Below are positions 8,667-21,301 of a DNA stretch of 64,000 nucleotides, piece after piece. Numbering within the stretch: position 1 is the stretch's first letter; the number at the start of each line of letters is the position of its first letter. The notes below the pieces were generated by a model. The model was not told the DNA's origin and did no database searches. It was given only the letters and a program-made list of their open reading frames with translations. A program made the position numbers and the translations under genes. Source of the stretch: Microbacterium pumilum (GTDB lineage Bacteria > Actinomycetota > Actinomycetes > Actinomycetales > Microbacteriaceae); assembly GCF_039530225.1 (NCBI RefSeq), contig NZ_BAAAOH010000001.1, positions 1,674,001 through 1,738,000 on the forward strand. The letters run 5' to 3'.

Positions 8667-11600
8667 TTGGCTGCTGCGCGCAACGCAACCACCACCACCC
8701 CTAAGAACGGCCGCGGAGCTTCCCGCCTCTCGTTCGCCAAGATCTCCGACACGCTGACGGTCCCTGACCTGCTGGCGCTTCAGACGGAGTCCTTCGACTG
8801 GCTCGTCGGCAACGACGGCTGGAAGCAGCGCGTCGCAGACGCGAAGAAGGTCGGACGCACGGATGTGCCCGAGATCAGCGGCCTCGAGGAGATCTTCGAG
8901 GAGATCTCGCCGATCGAGGACCTGAGCGAGACGATGCAGCTCTCGTTCACGAACCCGTATCTCGAGCCCGAGAAGTACTCGATCGAGGAGTGCAAGGAGC
9001 GCGGCAAGACCTACGCCGCCCCGCTGTACGTCGAAGCCGAGTTCATGAACCACCAGACCGGTGAGATCAAGACCCAGACGGTCTTCATGGGCGACTTCCC
9101 GCTCCAGACCGGCAAGGGCACGTTCATCATCAACGGCACCGAGCGTGTCGTCGTCTCGCAGCTCGTCCGCTCGCCCGGCGTCTACTTCGACCGCACGGCC
9201 GACAAGACCAGCGACAAGGACATCGTCTCGGCACGCATCATCCCGAGCCGCGGCGCGTGGCTCGAGTTCGAGATCGACAAGCGCGACCAGGTCGGCGTTC
9301 GCATCGACCGCAAGCGCAAGCAGTCGGTCACCGTGTTCCTCAAGGCCCTCGGCCTCACGAGCGAGGACATCCTCGCCGAGTTCGCCGGCTTCGACTCGAT
9401 CGAAGAGACGCTGTCGAAGGACACGATCCTCTCCAAGGAGGATGCGCTCCGCGACATCTACCGCAAGCTCCGTCCGGGCGAGCAGGTCGCCGCCGAGGCT
9501 GCCCGCGCGCTGCTGGACAACTTCTACTTCAACCCGAAGCGCTACGACCTCGCGAAGGTCGGCCGGTACAAGATCAACCAGAAGCTCGGTCTCGCCGGAC
9601 CGCTGTCGGACTCCGTGCTGACCGTCGACGACATCGTCGCGACGATCAAGTACCTGGTCCGCCTGCACCGCGGCGACACGACGTTCGAGGGCCTCCGCGC
9701 CGGCAAGACGGCCGAGATCCGCCTCGACATCGATGACATCGACAACTTCGGCAACCGTCGCATCCGCGCGGTCGGCGAGCTGATCCAGAACCAGGTCCGC
9801 ACCGGTCTGTCGCGTATGGAGCGCGTCGTCCGCGAGCGCATGACCACGCAGGACATCGAGGCGATCACGCCGCAGACCCTGATCAACGTGCGCCCCGTCG
9901 TCGCCGCGATCAAGGAGTTCTTCGGAACGTCGCAGCTGTCGCAGTTCATGGACCAGAACAACCCGCTCGCGGGTCTGACCCACAAGCGCCGTCTCTCGGC
10001 GCTCGGTCCCGGTGGTCTGTCGCGTGAGCGTGCCGGCGTCGAGGTCCGCGACGTCCACCCGTCGCACTATGGCCGCATGTGCCCCATCGAGACCCCGGAA
10101 GGCCCGAACATCGGCCTGATCGGCTCGCTCGCGTCGTTCGCGCGCATCAACGCGTTCGGCTTCATCGAGACGCCGTACCGCAAGGTCGTCAAGGGTCAGG
10201 TCACCGAGCAGATCGACTACCTCACCGCGAGCGAAGAGGACGACTTCATCGTCGCCCAGGCCAACGCGCCCCTCAAGGCCGACGGTCACTTCACCGAGGA
10301 CCGCGTCCTCGCCCGCAAGAAGGGCGGCGAGGTCGACCTCTTCCACGCCGACGAGATCGGCTACATGGACGTCTCGCCGCGCCAGATGGTCTCGGTCGCG
10401 ACATCCCTGATCCCCTTCCTCGAGCACGACGATGCGAACCGTGCCCTCATGGGTGCCAACATGCAGCGTCAGGCCGTCCCGCTGCTGCGCAGCGAGTCGC
10501 CGGTCGTCGGCACGGGCATGGAGGGCTTCGCGGCCATCGATGCCGGTGACGTCGTCACCGCTGAGAAGGCCGGTGTCGTCACCCAGGTCTCGGCCGACTA
10601 CGTGACGGTCCAGCTCGACGAGGGCGGCACGCAGGACTACTTCCTGCGCAAGTTCGACCGCTCCAACCAGGGCACGAGCTACAACCAGCGCGTCGTGGTC
10701 AGCGAGGGCGAGCGGATCGAGGTCGGCGAGGTCATCGCGGACGGACCGGCGACGGAGAACGGCGAGCTCGCGCTCGGCAAGAACCTCCTCGTCGCGTTCA
10801 TGACGTGGGAGGGCCACAACTTCGAAGACGCGATCATCCTCAGCCAGAACCTCGTGAAGGACGACACCCTATCCTCGATCCACATCGAGGAGTACGAGGT
10901 GGATGCCCGTGACACGAAGCTCGGCAAGGAGGAGATCACCCGCGATCTCCCGAACGTGAGCCCCGACCTGCTCAAGGACCTGGACGAGCGCGGCATCATC
11001 CGCATCGGCGCCGAGGTCCGCCCGGGCGACATCCTCGTGGGCAAGGTCACGCCGAAGGGCGAGACCGAGCTTTCGGCCGAGGAGCGCCTGCTCCGCGCGA
11101 TCTTCAACGAGAAGAGCCGCGAGGTCCGCGACACGTCGCTGAAGGTTCCCCACGGCGAGCAGGGCACGATCATCGCCGTCAAGGAGTTCAACGCCGAGGA
11201 CGGCGACGACGAGCTCGGCTCGGGTGTCAACCGCCGCGTCGTGGTCTACATCGCCCAGAAGCGCAAGATCACCGAGGGCGACAAGCTCGCCGGCCGCCAC
11301 GGCAACAAGGGTGTCATCGCCAAGATCCTCCCGATCGAGGACATGCCGTTCCTCGCGGACGGCACGCCGGTCGACGTCATCCTGAACCCGCTCGGCATCC
11401 CCGGCCGAATGAACTTCGGCCAGGTGCTGGAGCTTCACCTCGGATGGATCGCCAAGCAGGGCTGGAAGGTCGAGGGCAACCCGAAGTGGGCTGCGCGCCT
11501 GCCCGACGAGGCCCGTCAGGCGGAGGCCGGCACCAAGGTCGCCACCCCGGTGTTCGACGGCGCCTTCGAGGAGGAGATCGCGGGTCTGCTCGACTCGACG

Positions 11601-12158
11601 ACGCTCACCCGCGACGGCGATCGGCTCATCGGCTCCAGTGGAAAGACGCTGCTGTTCGACGGTCGCTCCGGCGAGCCGTTCCCGGCACCCGTGTCGGTCG
11701 GCTACATGTACATCCTGAAGCTGCACCACCTCGTCGACGACAAGATCCACGCACGCTCCACGGGTCCTTACTCGATGATCACGCAGCAGCCGCTGGGTGG
11801 TAAGGCGCAGTTCGGTGGACAGCGCTTCGGTGAGATGGAGGTGTGGGCCCTCGAGGCCTACGGCGCCGCATATGCGCTGCAGGAGCTCCTCACGATCAAG
11901 TCCGACGACATCCTCGGCCGCGTCAAGGTGTACGAGGCCATCGTCAAGGGCGAGAACATCCAGGAGCCCGGCATCCCCGAGTCCTTCAAGGTGCTCATGA
12001 AGGAGATGCAGTCGCTGTGCCTGAACGTCGAGGTCCTCTCGGCCGACGGCACGCCTGTGAACCTCCGCGACACCGACGACGACGCCTTCCGCGCTGCGGA
12101 AGAGCTCGGCATCAACATCTCCAGCCGCTTCGAGTCCTCGTCGATCGACGAGATCTGA
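8667..12158 (+). CDS. rpoB: RNA polymerase beta subunit
   Basis: 1163 residues, a typical length for an actinobacterial beta subunit, which with beta-prime forms the catalytic core of RNA polymerase. TTG start at 8667 is set by GGAGG at 8654-8658. The rifampicin-binding region, near residues 420-452 ([13 protein letters not shown]... [13 protein letters not shown]), is wild type at the usual resistance positions. [20 protein letters not shown] follows it directly. The C-terminal [19 protein letters not shown] and [24 protein letters not shown] motifs are intact. rpoC follows after 63 bp. The gene is read from its own promoter in divergence from the STAND array. Confidence 0.99.
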   Translation: MAAARNATTTTPKNGRGASRLSFAKISDTLTVPDLLALQTESFDWLVGNDGWKQRVADAKKVGRTDVPEISGLEEIFEEISPIEDLSETMQLSFTNPYLEPEKYSIEECKERGKTYAAPLYVEAEFMNHQTGEIKTQTVFMGDFPLQTGKGTFIINGTERVVVSQLVRSPGVYFDRTADKTSDKDIVSARIIPSRGAWLEFEIDKRDQVGVRIDRKRKQSVTVFLKALGLTSEDILAEFAGFDSIEETLSKDTILSKEDALRDIYRKLRPGEQVAAEAARALLDNFYFNPKRYDLAKVGRYKINQKLGLAGPLSDSVLTVDDIVATIKYLVRLHRGDTTFEGLRAGKTAEIRLDIDDIDNFGNRRIRAVGELIQNQVRTGLSRMERVVRERMTTQDIEAITPQTLINVRPVVAAIKEFFGTSQLSQFMDQNNPLAGLTHKRRLSALGPGGLSRERAGVEVRDVHPSHYGRMCPIETPEGPNIGLIGSLASFARINAFGFIETPYRKVVKGQVTEQIDYLTASEEDDFIVAQANAPLKADGHFTEDRVLARKKGGEVDLFHADEIGYMDVSPRQMVSVATSLIPFLEHDDANRALMGANMQRQAVPLLRSESPVVGTGMEGFAAIDAGDVVTAEKAGVVTQVSADYVTVQLDEGGTQDYFLRKFDRSNQGTSYNQRVVVSEGERIEVGEVIADGPATENGELALGKNLLVAFMTWEGHNFEDAIILSQNLVKDDTLSSIHIEEYEVDARDTKLGKEEITRDLPNVSPDLLKDLDERGIIRIGAEVRPGDILVGKVTPKGETELSAEERLLRAIFNEKSREVRDTSLKVPHGEQGTIIAVKEFNAEDGDDELGSGVNRRVVVYIAQKRKITEGDKLAGRHGNKGVIAKILPIEDMPFLADGTPVDVILNPLGIPGRMNFGQVLELHLGWIAKQGWKVEGNPKWAARLPDEARQAEAGTKVATPVFDGAFEEEIAGLLDSTTLTRDGDRLIGSSGKTLLFDGRSGEPFPAPVSVGYMYILKLHHLVDDKIHARSTGPYSMITQQPLGGKAQFGGQRFGEMEVWALEAYGAAYALQELLTIKSDDILGRVKVYEAIVKGENIQEPGIPESFKVLMKEMQSLCLNVEVLSADGTPVNLRDTDDDAFRAAEELGINISSRFESSSIDEI

Positions 12159-12160
12159 TA

Positions 12161-12182
12161 CTTCGGCAAGCTCAGCAGCCGG
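12161..12182. repeat. CTTCGACAAGCTCAG-family dispersed repeat (rpoB-rpoC gap)
   Basis: CTTCGGCAAGCTCAGCAGCC sits 2 bp after the rpoB stop. It differs at one base from the CTTCGACAAGCTCAGCAACC copy inside rplV. Related copies are at 35363-35380, 47130-47148 and 62397-62444. Confidence 0.6.
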
Positions 12183-12221
12183 CAAACAAGCAGAATTCCG
12201 ACACAGGAGAACTGAGAACTA

Positions 12222-16133
<3,912 letters not shown>

Positions 16134-16146
16134 GTCACTGACTGAA

Positions 16147-16178
16147 ACGAAGGGCCCCGGTTCGCCGGGGCCCTTCGT
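16147..16178 (+). terminator. Intrinsic terminator after rpoC
   Basis: A perfect 14 bp stem (ACGAAGGGCCCCGG at 16147-16160 with 16165-16178) closes on a TTCG loop and is followed by TCGTTGTCT. It lies 13 bp after the rpoC stop and ends the rpoBC transcript. Confidence 0.9.
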
Positions 16179-16399
16179 CGTTGTCTGAAGCCGGGCGGTC
16201 GGCGCCGCGCGCTGCGCTCGCGCCGTCGTCTTCCGGTAAGCGCTGTGCTGAGTTTCTGTCGCGGATGGCGGAAACGGCAAGCGGATGTGGGGGAGGGGCA
16301 GTCCGGATGCCGCCTCCAGCGGGCGGGATGCCACATCCCAGCGCGCCGAAGGGAGCGCCTCGCGCTCGCCGATCTACCGTTGAGGGGGGGGAGGCGGTC

Positions 16400-17017
16400 A
16401 TGGCGCGGATCGGGGGTCGCAGCAGCTGGATCGCCGTGCCCGTGGGGCTCCTCTGCGCCGCGGTGGTGGCGGCGCTGATCTGGCTGGCGCTGCCGATGGT
16501 CCCGGTCGCCGTCAATTGGGTCGGCGACACGCTGCGTGCGGCATCCAGCCCCCCACCTCCAACCGCCGTGGAGGCGACGCCTGCCGAGCTCGCCATCGCA
16601 TCCCGAACACTCGACTGCCGTGCGATCTATCCCGACAGCCTCTGGTCCGAACTCACCTGGCGCGCCGGCGTGCTGCTGAACCAGACCGCGGGACCGCCCG
16701 CGACCGCCGTCACGCCGCTCGCCGACGCGCTGCTGCCGAGCCCCCGCCTCACGTGCGCGTGGCGACTGGAGAGCGGGGGAGGGATCGTCACGACGCTCGC
16801 GGTCGTCGCTGACGATGCCGCGACGATCGCCGACGCGGCACTGCGCGGCCAGGGCTTCACCTGCTCGCTGCAGGAGGGAGTGCTGCGCTGCGTCCGCATC
16901 CTCGGCGACGTGATCGAAGAGCACACCGTCCGCGGAGACCTGTGGCTGTCGAGCATGGAGACGAAGTGGCATCCCGAGGACTACGGCCCGCGCATCGAGG
17001 CTCAGATCTGGGGCTGA
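16400..17017 (+). CDS. Membrane-anchored exported protein of unknown function
   Basis: 205 residues from ATG 16400, which has a G-rich GGGGGGAG ribosome binding site about 6-14 nt upstream. The open frame extends further up to 16181, but without a good site. Residues about 10-36 are one membrane segment (VGLLCAAVVAALIWLALPMV); the rest is predicted outside. It has four cysteines in DCRAI, LTCAW, GFTC and LRCVR contexts that match, in order, the protein encoded convergently at 17048-17644. The two look like diverged relatives. No known enzyme motif was recognised. Confidence 0.75.
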   Translation: MARIGGRSSWIAVPVGLLCAAVVAALIWLALPMVPVAVNWVGDTLRAASSPPPPTAVEATPAELAIASRTLDCRAIYPDSLWSELTWRAGVLLNQTAGPPATAVTPLADALLPSPRLTCAWRLESGGGIVTTLAVVADDAATIADAALRGQGFTCSLQEGVLRCVRILGDVIEEHTVRGDLWLSSMETKWHPEDYGPRIEAQIWG

Positions 17018-17047
17018 GGGGACGCAACACGGGTGTGCGCTCCGAGG

Positions 17048-17644
17048 TCACCCGAAGACGCTCTCCACGATCGCCGCCGTGTAGCCACTGGGGGCGAGGC
17101 CGATGTACGCCGTATCGATCATGACGTCGTCGCGCCAGAACACGGTGCGGCCGTCCGTGACGGGGTAGTTCTCGTCCTCCCACGTCTTCTCGCACCGGGT
17201 GCCGCGGTCGGGGGTGTAGCAGGTGAAGCCCTCCTCGTCGGCGAGCTGGTTGAGGAGGTCCAGCGCGGGTCCGCGCGAGATCACCGAGATCGTCGTGGTG
17301 AGGCGGCCGGTATCCGTCTCGGGCGAGCCCCACAGGCACACCAGGCTCCCGTCGGCCTGAACCCCCACCTCGTCGCCGTAGGCAGGGTCGTTGAGGGGAA
17401 CGCCGTCGAGCTCCGCGAGCACGTCTTCCGAGAGGATCGCACGGCAGTCGATCGGCAGCTGCACCTGGGCCGCGGGGGTGGCTCCGGGGCTGCGGGTTGC
17501 GATCGGCGTGGGCGTCGACGTCGCGGTGACTCTCGGAGTCACGGTGGGCCCCGCTTCGGGCTCGGGAGCGCATGCCACGAGGCTGAAAACGACAGCGGCG
17601 ATGGATGCCGCGGCGGCGGCGTGACGGACACGTCGGTGTGACAT
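17048..17644 (-). CDS. Putative lipoprotein of unknown function
   Basis: 198 residues. An N-terminal signal peptide ends in a lipobox SLVAC (Cys about 25), followed by a Thr/Pro-rich linker, so it is probably a lipid-anchored surface protein. The mature domain has PIDCRAI, SLVCLWG, GFTC and TRCEK, the same four-cysteine order as the neighbour at 16400-17017, which suggests a shared disulphide-bonded fold. It converges with that gene across 30 bp. Function unknown. Confidence 0.8.
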   Translation of the reverse strand: MSHRRVRHAAAAASIAAVVFSLVACAPEPEAGPTVTPRVTATSTPTPIATRSPGATPAAQVQLPIDCRAILSEDVLAELDGVPLNDPAYGDEVGVQADGSLVCLWGSPETDTGRLTTTISVISRGPALDLLNQLADEEGFTCYTPDRGTRCEKTWEDENYPVTDGRTVFWRDDVMIDTAYIGLAPSGYTAAIVESVFG

Positions 17645-17783
17645 GCGCCTACCTTAACCGCGGAGCGTGCCCGCATCCGTCCTCGCGCGCCGCGCAATCG
17701 ACACGGCATGCCTCCGCGGTCGTGGACACCACGCGGGTTACCCTCGCAGTGCGGGGACGTGCCTCGCGTAAGGAGTGCATCCG

Positions 17784-18710
17784 ATGAGTGACCCCAAGAC
17801 GTCATACGGCGAGCCCGTCGAAGAGCCGCGCCCCGTGGACGACGTCGTCGGCCGCGCCGAGGAGGGCCTCGCGGATGCCGAAGCGGCCGGACGCGACGCG
17901 GTGGGCGAGGAGCCGGTGGTCGTCGAGCCGGTCGACACGACGCCGCCGGACGCAGCGCCGGTGGTCGACGCCGAGCCCGAGTACACGACCGCCGCCGACT
18001 ACCAGGCTGCCTTCGGCTACGACGACGAGCCCGCAGCTGCTGCCCCGCCGGTCGCCACTGCCGCACCCGTCGCCGACGCGCCCACGGTGGTCGCCGCTCC
18101 GATCGTGGAAGCCGCCCCGGTCGTCGCCGCGGCGCCTGCGATGCAGCCGATCTTCGTCCAGGCCCCCGAAGCGCCCCGCCCGCGCGGCAACCGTGCCGCC
18201 GCCGGCGCGATCGGGGTCGTGGCCGCGCTCTGCTTCGCCGTCCTCTACGTGGCGGCATCCGTCGGGTTCGAGCTTCTCCGAGGTGACATCGCCATCGGGG
18301 ACATCGTCGAAGCGTCGCTGCGCGCGCTGGGCACCTGGACGCTGTGGGTGACCGTCGCGGTCTTCTTCATCGCGTTCTGGCTGCTCGGCGCCATCGTCAA
18401 CCGCGGTCGCTGGGGTGCGTGGGTGGTGTTCGGCCTGCTGGTCGGATTCGCCTCGTACGGCGGGCACCTGCTCGGAACGCTGTTCCAGGAGCAGTTCTGG
18501 ATGATCACCGCGAGCGAAGGTGCGCGGATCATCGAGAATGAGCTGTACGCCCCGCTCGCGATCGCCGCGTTCATCATCGGCCGCGAGCTCACCATCTGGT
18601 TCGGCGCGTGGGCGGCCGCTCGTGGCAGGCGTGTCACCGAGCTCAACCTCGAGGCGCAGCACGAGTACGAGCGCACCCTCGAAGCGGGTCCGCAGCTCGT
18701 ACGCCAGTAG
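17784..18710 (+). CDS. Multi-pass membrane protein with acidic Ala/Pro-rich N-terminus
   Basis: 308 residues. ATG 17784 is preceded by AGGAG at 17771-17775; a GTG three codons upstream overlaps that site and is less likely. Residues 1-135 are low-complexity, rich in Ala, Pro, Glu and Asp. Four probable membrane segments follow (from GAIGVVAALCFAVLYVAASVG to the helix at RELTIWFGAW). Its stop abuts the GTG of the next membrane gene, so the two are translationally coupled. No family recognised. Confidence 0.8.
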   Translation: MSDPKTSYGEPVEEPRPVDDVVGRAEEGLADAEAAGRDAVGEEPVVVEPVDTTPPDAAPVVDAEPEYTTAADYQAAFGYDDEPAAAAPPVATAAPVADAPTVVAAPIVEAAPVVAAAPAMQPIFVQAPEAPRPRGNRAAAGAIGVVAALCFAVLYVAASVGFELLRGDIAIGDIVEASLRALGTWTLWVTVAVFFIAFWLLGAIVNRGRWGAWVVFGLLVGFASYGGHLLGTLFQEQFWMITASEGARIIENELYAPLAIAAFIIGRELTIWFGAWAAARGRRVTELNLEAQHEYERTLEAGPQLVRQ

Positions 18711-19211
18711 GTGTCCGAGCGTCGGGAACCCGGCGGCAGTGTCCGTCCGCTCACGGCGCTCGGTTTCGCGACGGCGTCCTTCGTCGCGCTGCTGATCTTC
18801 GGTCTCGGCATGGTGAGCCTCGCGCTCAGCGAGGATGTCATCGCGACGCCGGGGCTCGGACAGGTGCCGGGGATCCTCGCGACCGTCTCGGCGACGGTCG
18901 GTTTCGCGGGGGCTCTGTGGGCGTCGATTCGGCGCAAGCGGCGTGACGAGACCTATCAGCCATCGTTCTGGGGAGCCGCCTGGACGGCGGCCACGAGCTA
19001 CGTCGTCTACGTCGCGGCCATCTTCGTCGGCGCCGTGGCGACCGGAGCCGACCTCGCCGTGGCGGCGTCGGTGGCCGGTCGGATCGCGACGACCTGGTTC
19101 GGGGTGGTCGTCGCGGCGGCAGCACTCATCGCCGCGTGGGGCGGAATCGCCCTCGTTCGCACCCGGGCACAGCGGCCGCGCTGGCCGTGGGAAGACGAAT
19201 TCGACGAGTAA
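18711..19211 (+). CDS. Small four-helix membrane protein
   Basis: 166 residues, GTG start directly after the TAG of the preceding gene (no gap). Four hydrophobic segments are visible, near residues 16-40, 52-72, 88-110 and 122-146, ending in an acidic tail WEDEFDE. The tight coupling suggests the two membrane proteins act together. Function unknown. Confidence 0.75.
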   Translation: MSERREPGGSVRPLTALGFATASFVALLIFGLGMVSLALSEDVIATPGLGQVPGILATVSATVGFAGALWASIRRKRRDETYQPSFWGAAWTAATSYVVYVAAIFVGAVATGADLAVAASVAGRIATTWFGVVVAAAALIAAWGGIALVRTRAQRPRWPWEDEFDE

Positions 19212-19313
19212 GCCGCAGTGAGCGCGCACATCCCGGCCTCGCACCGGACCACGAGACCCCGCCCGAATGGCGAGCGCTGAATCCGGCCAGCGTACTTGTG
19301 CGGCACTACCGTT

Positions 19314-19976
19314 GTGGATGTGGAGCGGTCGCTCGAGACCCAGGTAAGCCAGGCGGTGGACGCCTGGCTCGCGTGGCTTCCCCGCTGGGAGCCCTCGACC
19401 CACCGTGGTCGCGTCGCTCCGTGCCGCCGATGCTTCGGCTCACCGGTGCTCTCGGCCGCCGGCCTCGGGGCCGATGTGCCGCACGGGGTGCAGCACGGGC
19501 TCTCCACACGCATCAAGACGATCGTCGATCGATCGGTCGCCGAGTACACCGCGCTGAACCTGCCGATGCTGCAGGCTGAGCTCGACCAGCAGGCGGCGCG
19601 CAACCGCGCCCGCAGCTATCGCCCGGCCGAGGGGCTCGAGCCCGAGTTCGAGGGCCTGCCCCTGGATCCCGATCCCGTTCCCGGCGCACCGTTCCTCTTC
19701 ACGATCTCGGGACTGGCAGAAGAGGCGGATGCCGACATCCCGGCACTGCCGCCGCTCAGTGACGAGGCGAAGGCAGCCCTCCGGCAGGAGGTCGGCCTCG
19801 CCGACGACTACGCGAACATGGTCGGGCGTGAGGTGTGCACGATCCTCCTGCACCATCGCCTCCGCATCCAGAGCGCGATCGGAGAGTACGTCGAGCCGCA
19901 GATCGAGGCGATGCTCGAAGAGCTGACGCGGTCGCTCGACGCGCCATTCGATCCACGCGATCCACCGATCGGGTGA
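19314..19976 (+). CDS. Conserved-looking protein of unknown function
   Basis: About 220 residues, soluble, with an early CRRC pair (a possible single metal-knuckle half), a Pro/Asp-rich central part and a helical C-terminus containing LLHHRLRIQSAIGEYVEPQIE. Start uncertain: GTG 19314, GTG 19320 and TTG 19296 are all in frame and none has a clear Shine-Dalgarno. It stands alone upstream of the kinase cassette on the same strand, 188 bp away. No family recognised. Confidence 0.6.
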   Translation: MDVERSLETQVSQAVDAWLAWLPRWEPSTHRGRVAPCRRCFGSPVLSAAGLGADVPHGVQHGLSTRIKTIVDRSVAEYTALNLPMLQAELDQQAARNRARSYRPAEGLEPEFEGLPLDPDPVPGAPFLFTISGLAEEADADIPALPPLSDEAKAALRQEVGLADDYANMVGREVCTILLHHRLRIQSAIGEYVEPQIEAMLEELTRSLDAPFDPRDPPIG

Positions 19977-20164
19977 CCGGGCCGAGACCGCCGCACCGCG
20001 CCACATCCGCCGATCGGCACACCGACCCTGAGACCGTCGATCCGGCTCTCCACACCTCAGGCGGCACACGGCAAGGTCAAAGGCTGGTTTGTTAGCATGG
20101 CCGAGTTTGCGGACGTCAACCGCGCGCACCGTCGGTCTCGGCGGATCAAACCTGGGGAGGGCTG

Positions 20165-21301
20165 GTGACAACGCGCCTTTCCTCGACGCCACCCATTCTT
20201 CCCGGTCTGGCGTACATCCGGCCGCTCGGCTCCGGAGGATTCGCAGACGTCTTCCTGTACGAGCAGGACATGCCCCGTCGCAACGTCGCCGTGAAGGTGA
20301 TGCCGAGCGATGTGAGAGACCCTGATCTGCGGCGCATGTTCAACGCCGAAGCCGACGTGCTCGCCCATCTGTCGGCGCATCCGGCGATCGTCACGGTCTA
20401 CCAGGCCGGAATCTCGGCCGACGGCCGGCCGTACATCGTCATGGAGTACTGCCCGGATTCGCTCGCGCAGCGGTACCGCATCGAGCGGATCCCCGTCGAC
20501 GAAGTGCTCAGCGTCGGCGTGCGGATGGCGAGTGCGCTCGAGTCCGCGCACCGTGCGGGGCTGGTCCATCGCGACGTCAAGCCGAGCAACATCCTGATCA
20601 CGACTTTCGGCACCCCCGTGCTCGCGGACTTCGGCATCTCGTCCTCGCTGCTGCGCGCCACGGCCGACGAGGTGCTGGCGATGTCCATTCCGTGGAGTGC
20701 GCCGGAGGTCGTCGCCGAAGAGACCGCGGGAACCATCGCCAGCGAGGTGTGGAGCCTCGGCGCGACGATCTACTCGCTGCTGGCAGGGCACAGTCCGTTC
20801 GAGCGGCACGAGCGCGGGCAGAACTCCAAGGAGCAGCTGCGCCGGCGCATCGCGCGCGCGAGCTACACGCCGATCCCTCGCACCGATGTGCCGGAGTCGC
20901 TGCAGACGGTGCTCGCCACCTCGATGAGCCGCGACCCGTCGCGACGCTGGGCGTCCGCGCGCGAGTTCGCGGAGGCGCTCCGCGGCGTTCAGGCCGAACT
21001 CGGGTTCGCGCCGACGCCCCTCGAGATCGCGGATGACGAGTGGGGCGGCGCATCCGGCGCCGTCGACTTCGGCGACACCGAGCTTCGCGGGCCGGTGCGG
21101 TCCCGGGTCGAGCGCGAGCAACGGCGCAAGACCCGCGACGCGGTCGACATCGCGGCGCTCGCTCGCGATGAAGAGACCGACTTCGCCGCGCCGACGCCGT
21201 CTCGGCGCTCCGCCCTGCCGTGGGTGTTGGGCGGCATCGCCGCCGTGGTCACCGCGATCGCCGCCGTCGTCGTCACGCTCTTCGCAACGGGCGTGCTCTG
21301 A
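20165..21301 (+). CDS. Membrane-anchored Ser/Thr protein kinase (Hanks type)
   Basis: 378 residues, GTG start with GGGGAGG at 20154-20160. The kinase domain (about 15-280) has the glycine loop GSGGFADV (22-29 region), catalytic Lys44 in VAVKV, HRDVKPSN (135-142, catalytic D137), DFG 155-157 and APE 179-181. The usually invariant Asp of the DVWSLG motif is Glu194 (EVWSLG). A juxtamembrane linker leads to one membrane helix near 351-373 with only about five residues outside, so there is no PASTA or other sensor ectodomain. It overlaps the next gene by one base (TGATG) and heads a cassette containing an FHA protein, its likely phosphothreonine reader. Confidence 0.93.
   Translation: MTTRLSSTPPILPGLAYIRPLGSGGFADVFLYEQDMPRRNVAVKVMPSDVRDPDLRRMFNAEADVLAHLSAHPAIVTVYQAGISADGRPYIVMEYCPDSLAQRYRIERIPVDEVLSVGVRMASALESAHRAGLVHRDVKPSNILITTFGTPVLADFGISSSLLRATADEVLAMSIPWSAPEVVAEETAGTIASEVWSLGATIYSLLAGHSPFERHERGQNSKEQLRRRIARASYTPIPRTDVPESLQTVLATSMSRDPSRRWASAREFAEALRGVQAELGFAPTPLEIADDEWGGASGAVDFGDTELRGPVRSRVEREQRRKTRDAVDIAALARDEETDFAAPTPSRRSALPWVLGGIAAVVTAIAAVVVTLFATGVL

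Noticed and set aside
8352-10817. Long minus-strand frame extending copy 1 of the STAND array through rpoB
   Set aside because: It is antisense to rpoB; in GC-rich DNA the opposite frame is often open. Alignment with paralogues puts the start at 8351.
19212-19295. Possible extension of the unknown gene at 19314 upstream
   Set aside because: No start codon with a ribosome binding site; the in-frame region has no family resemblance.
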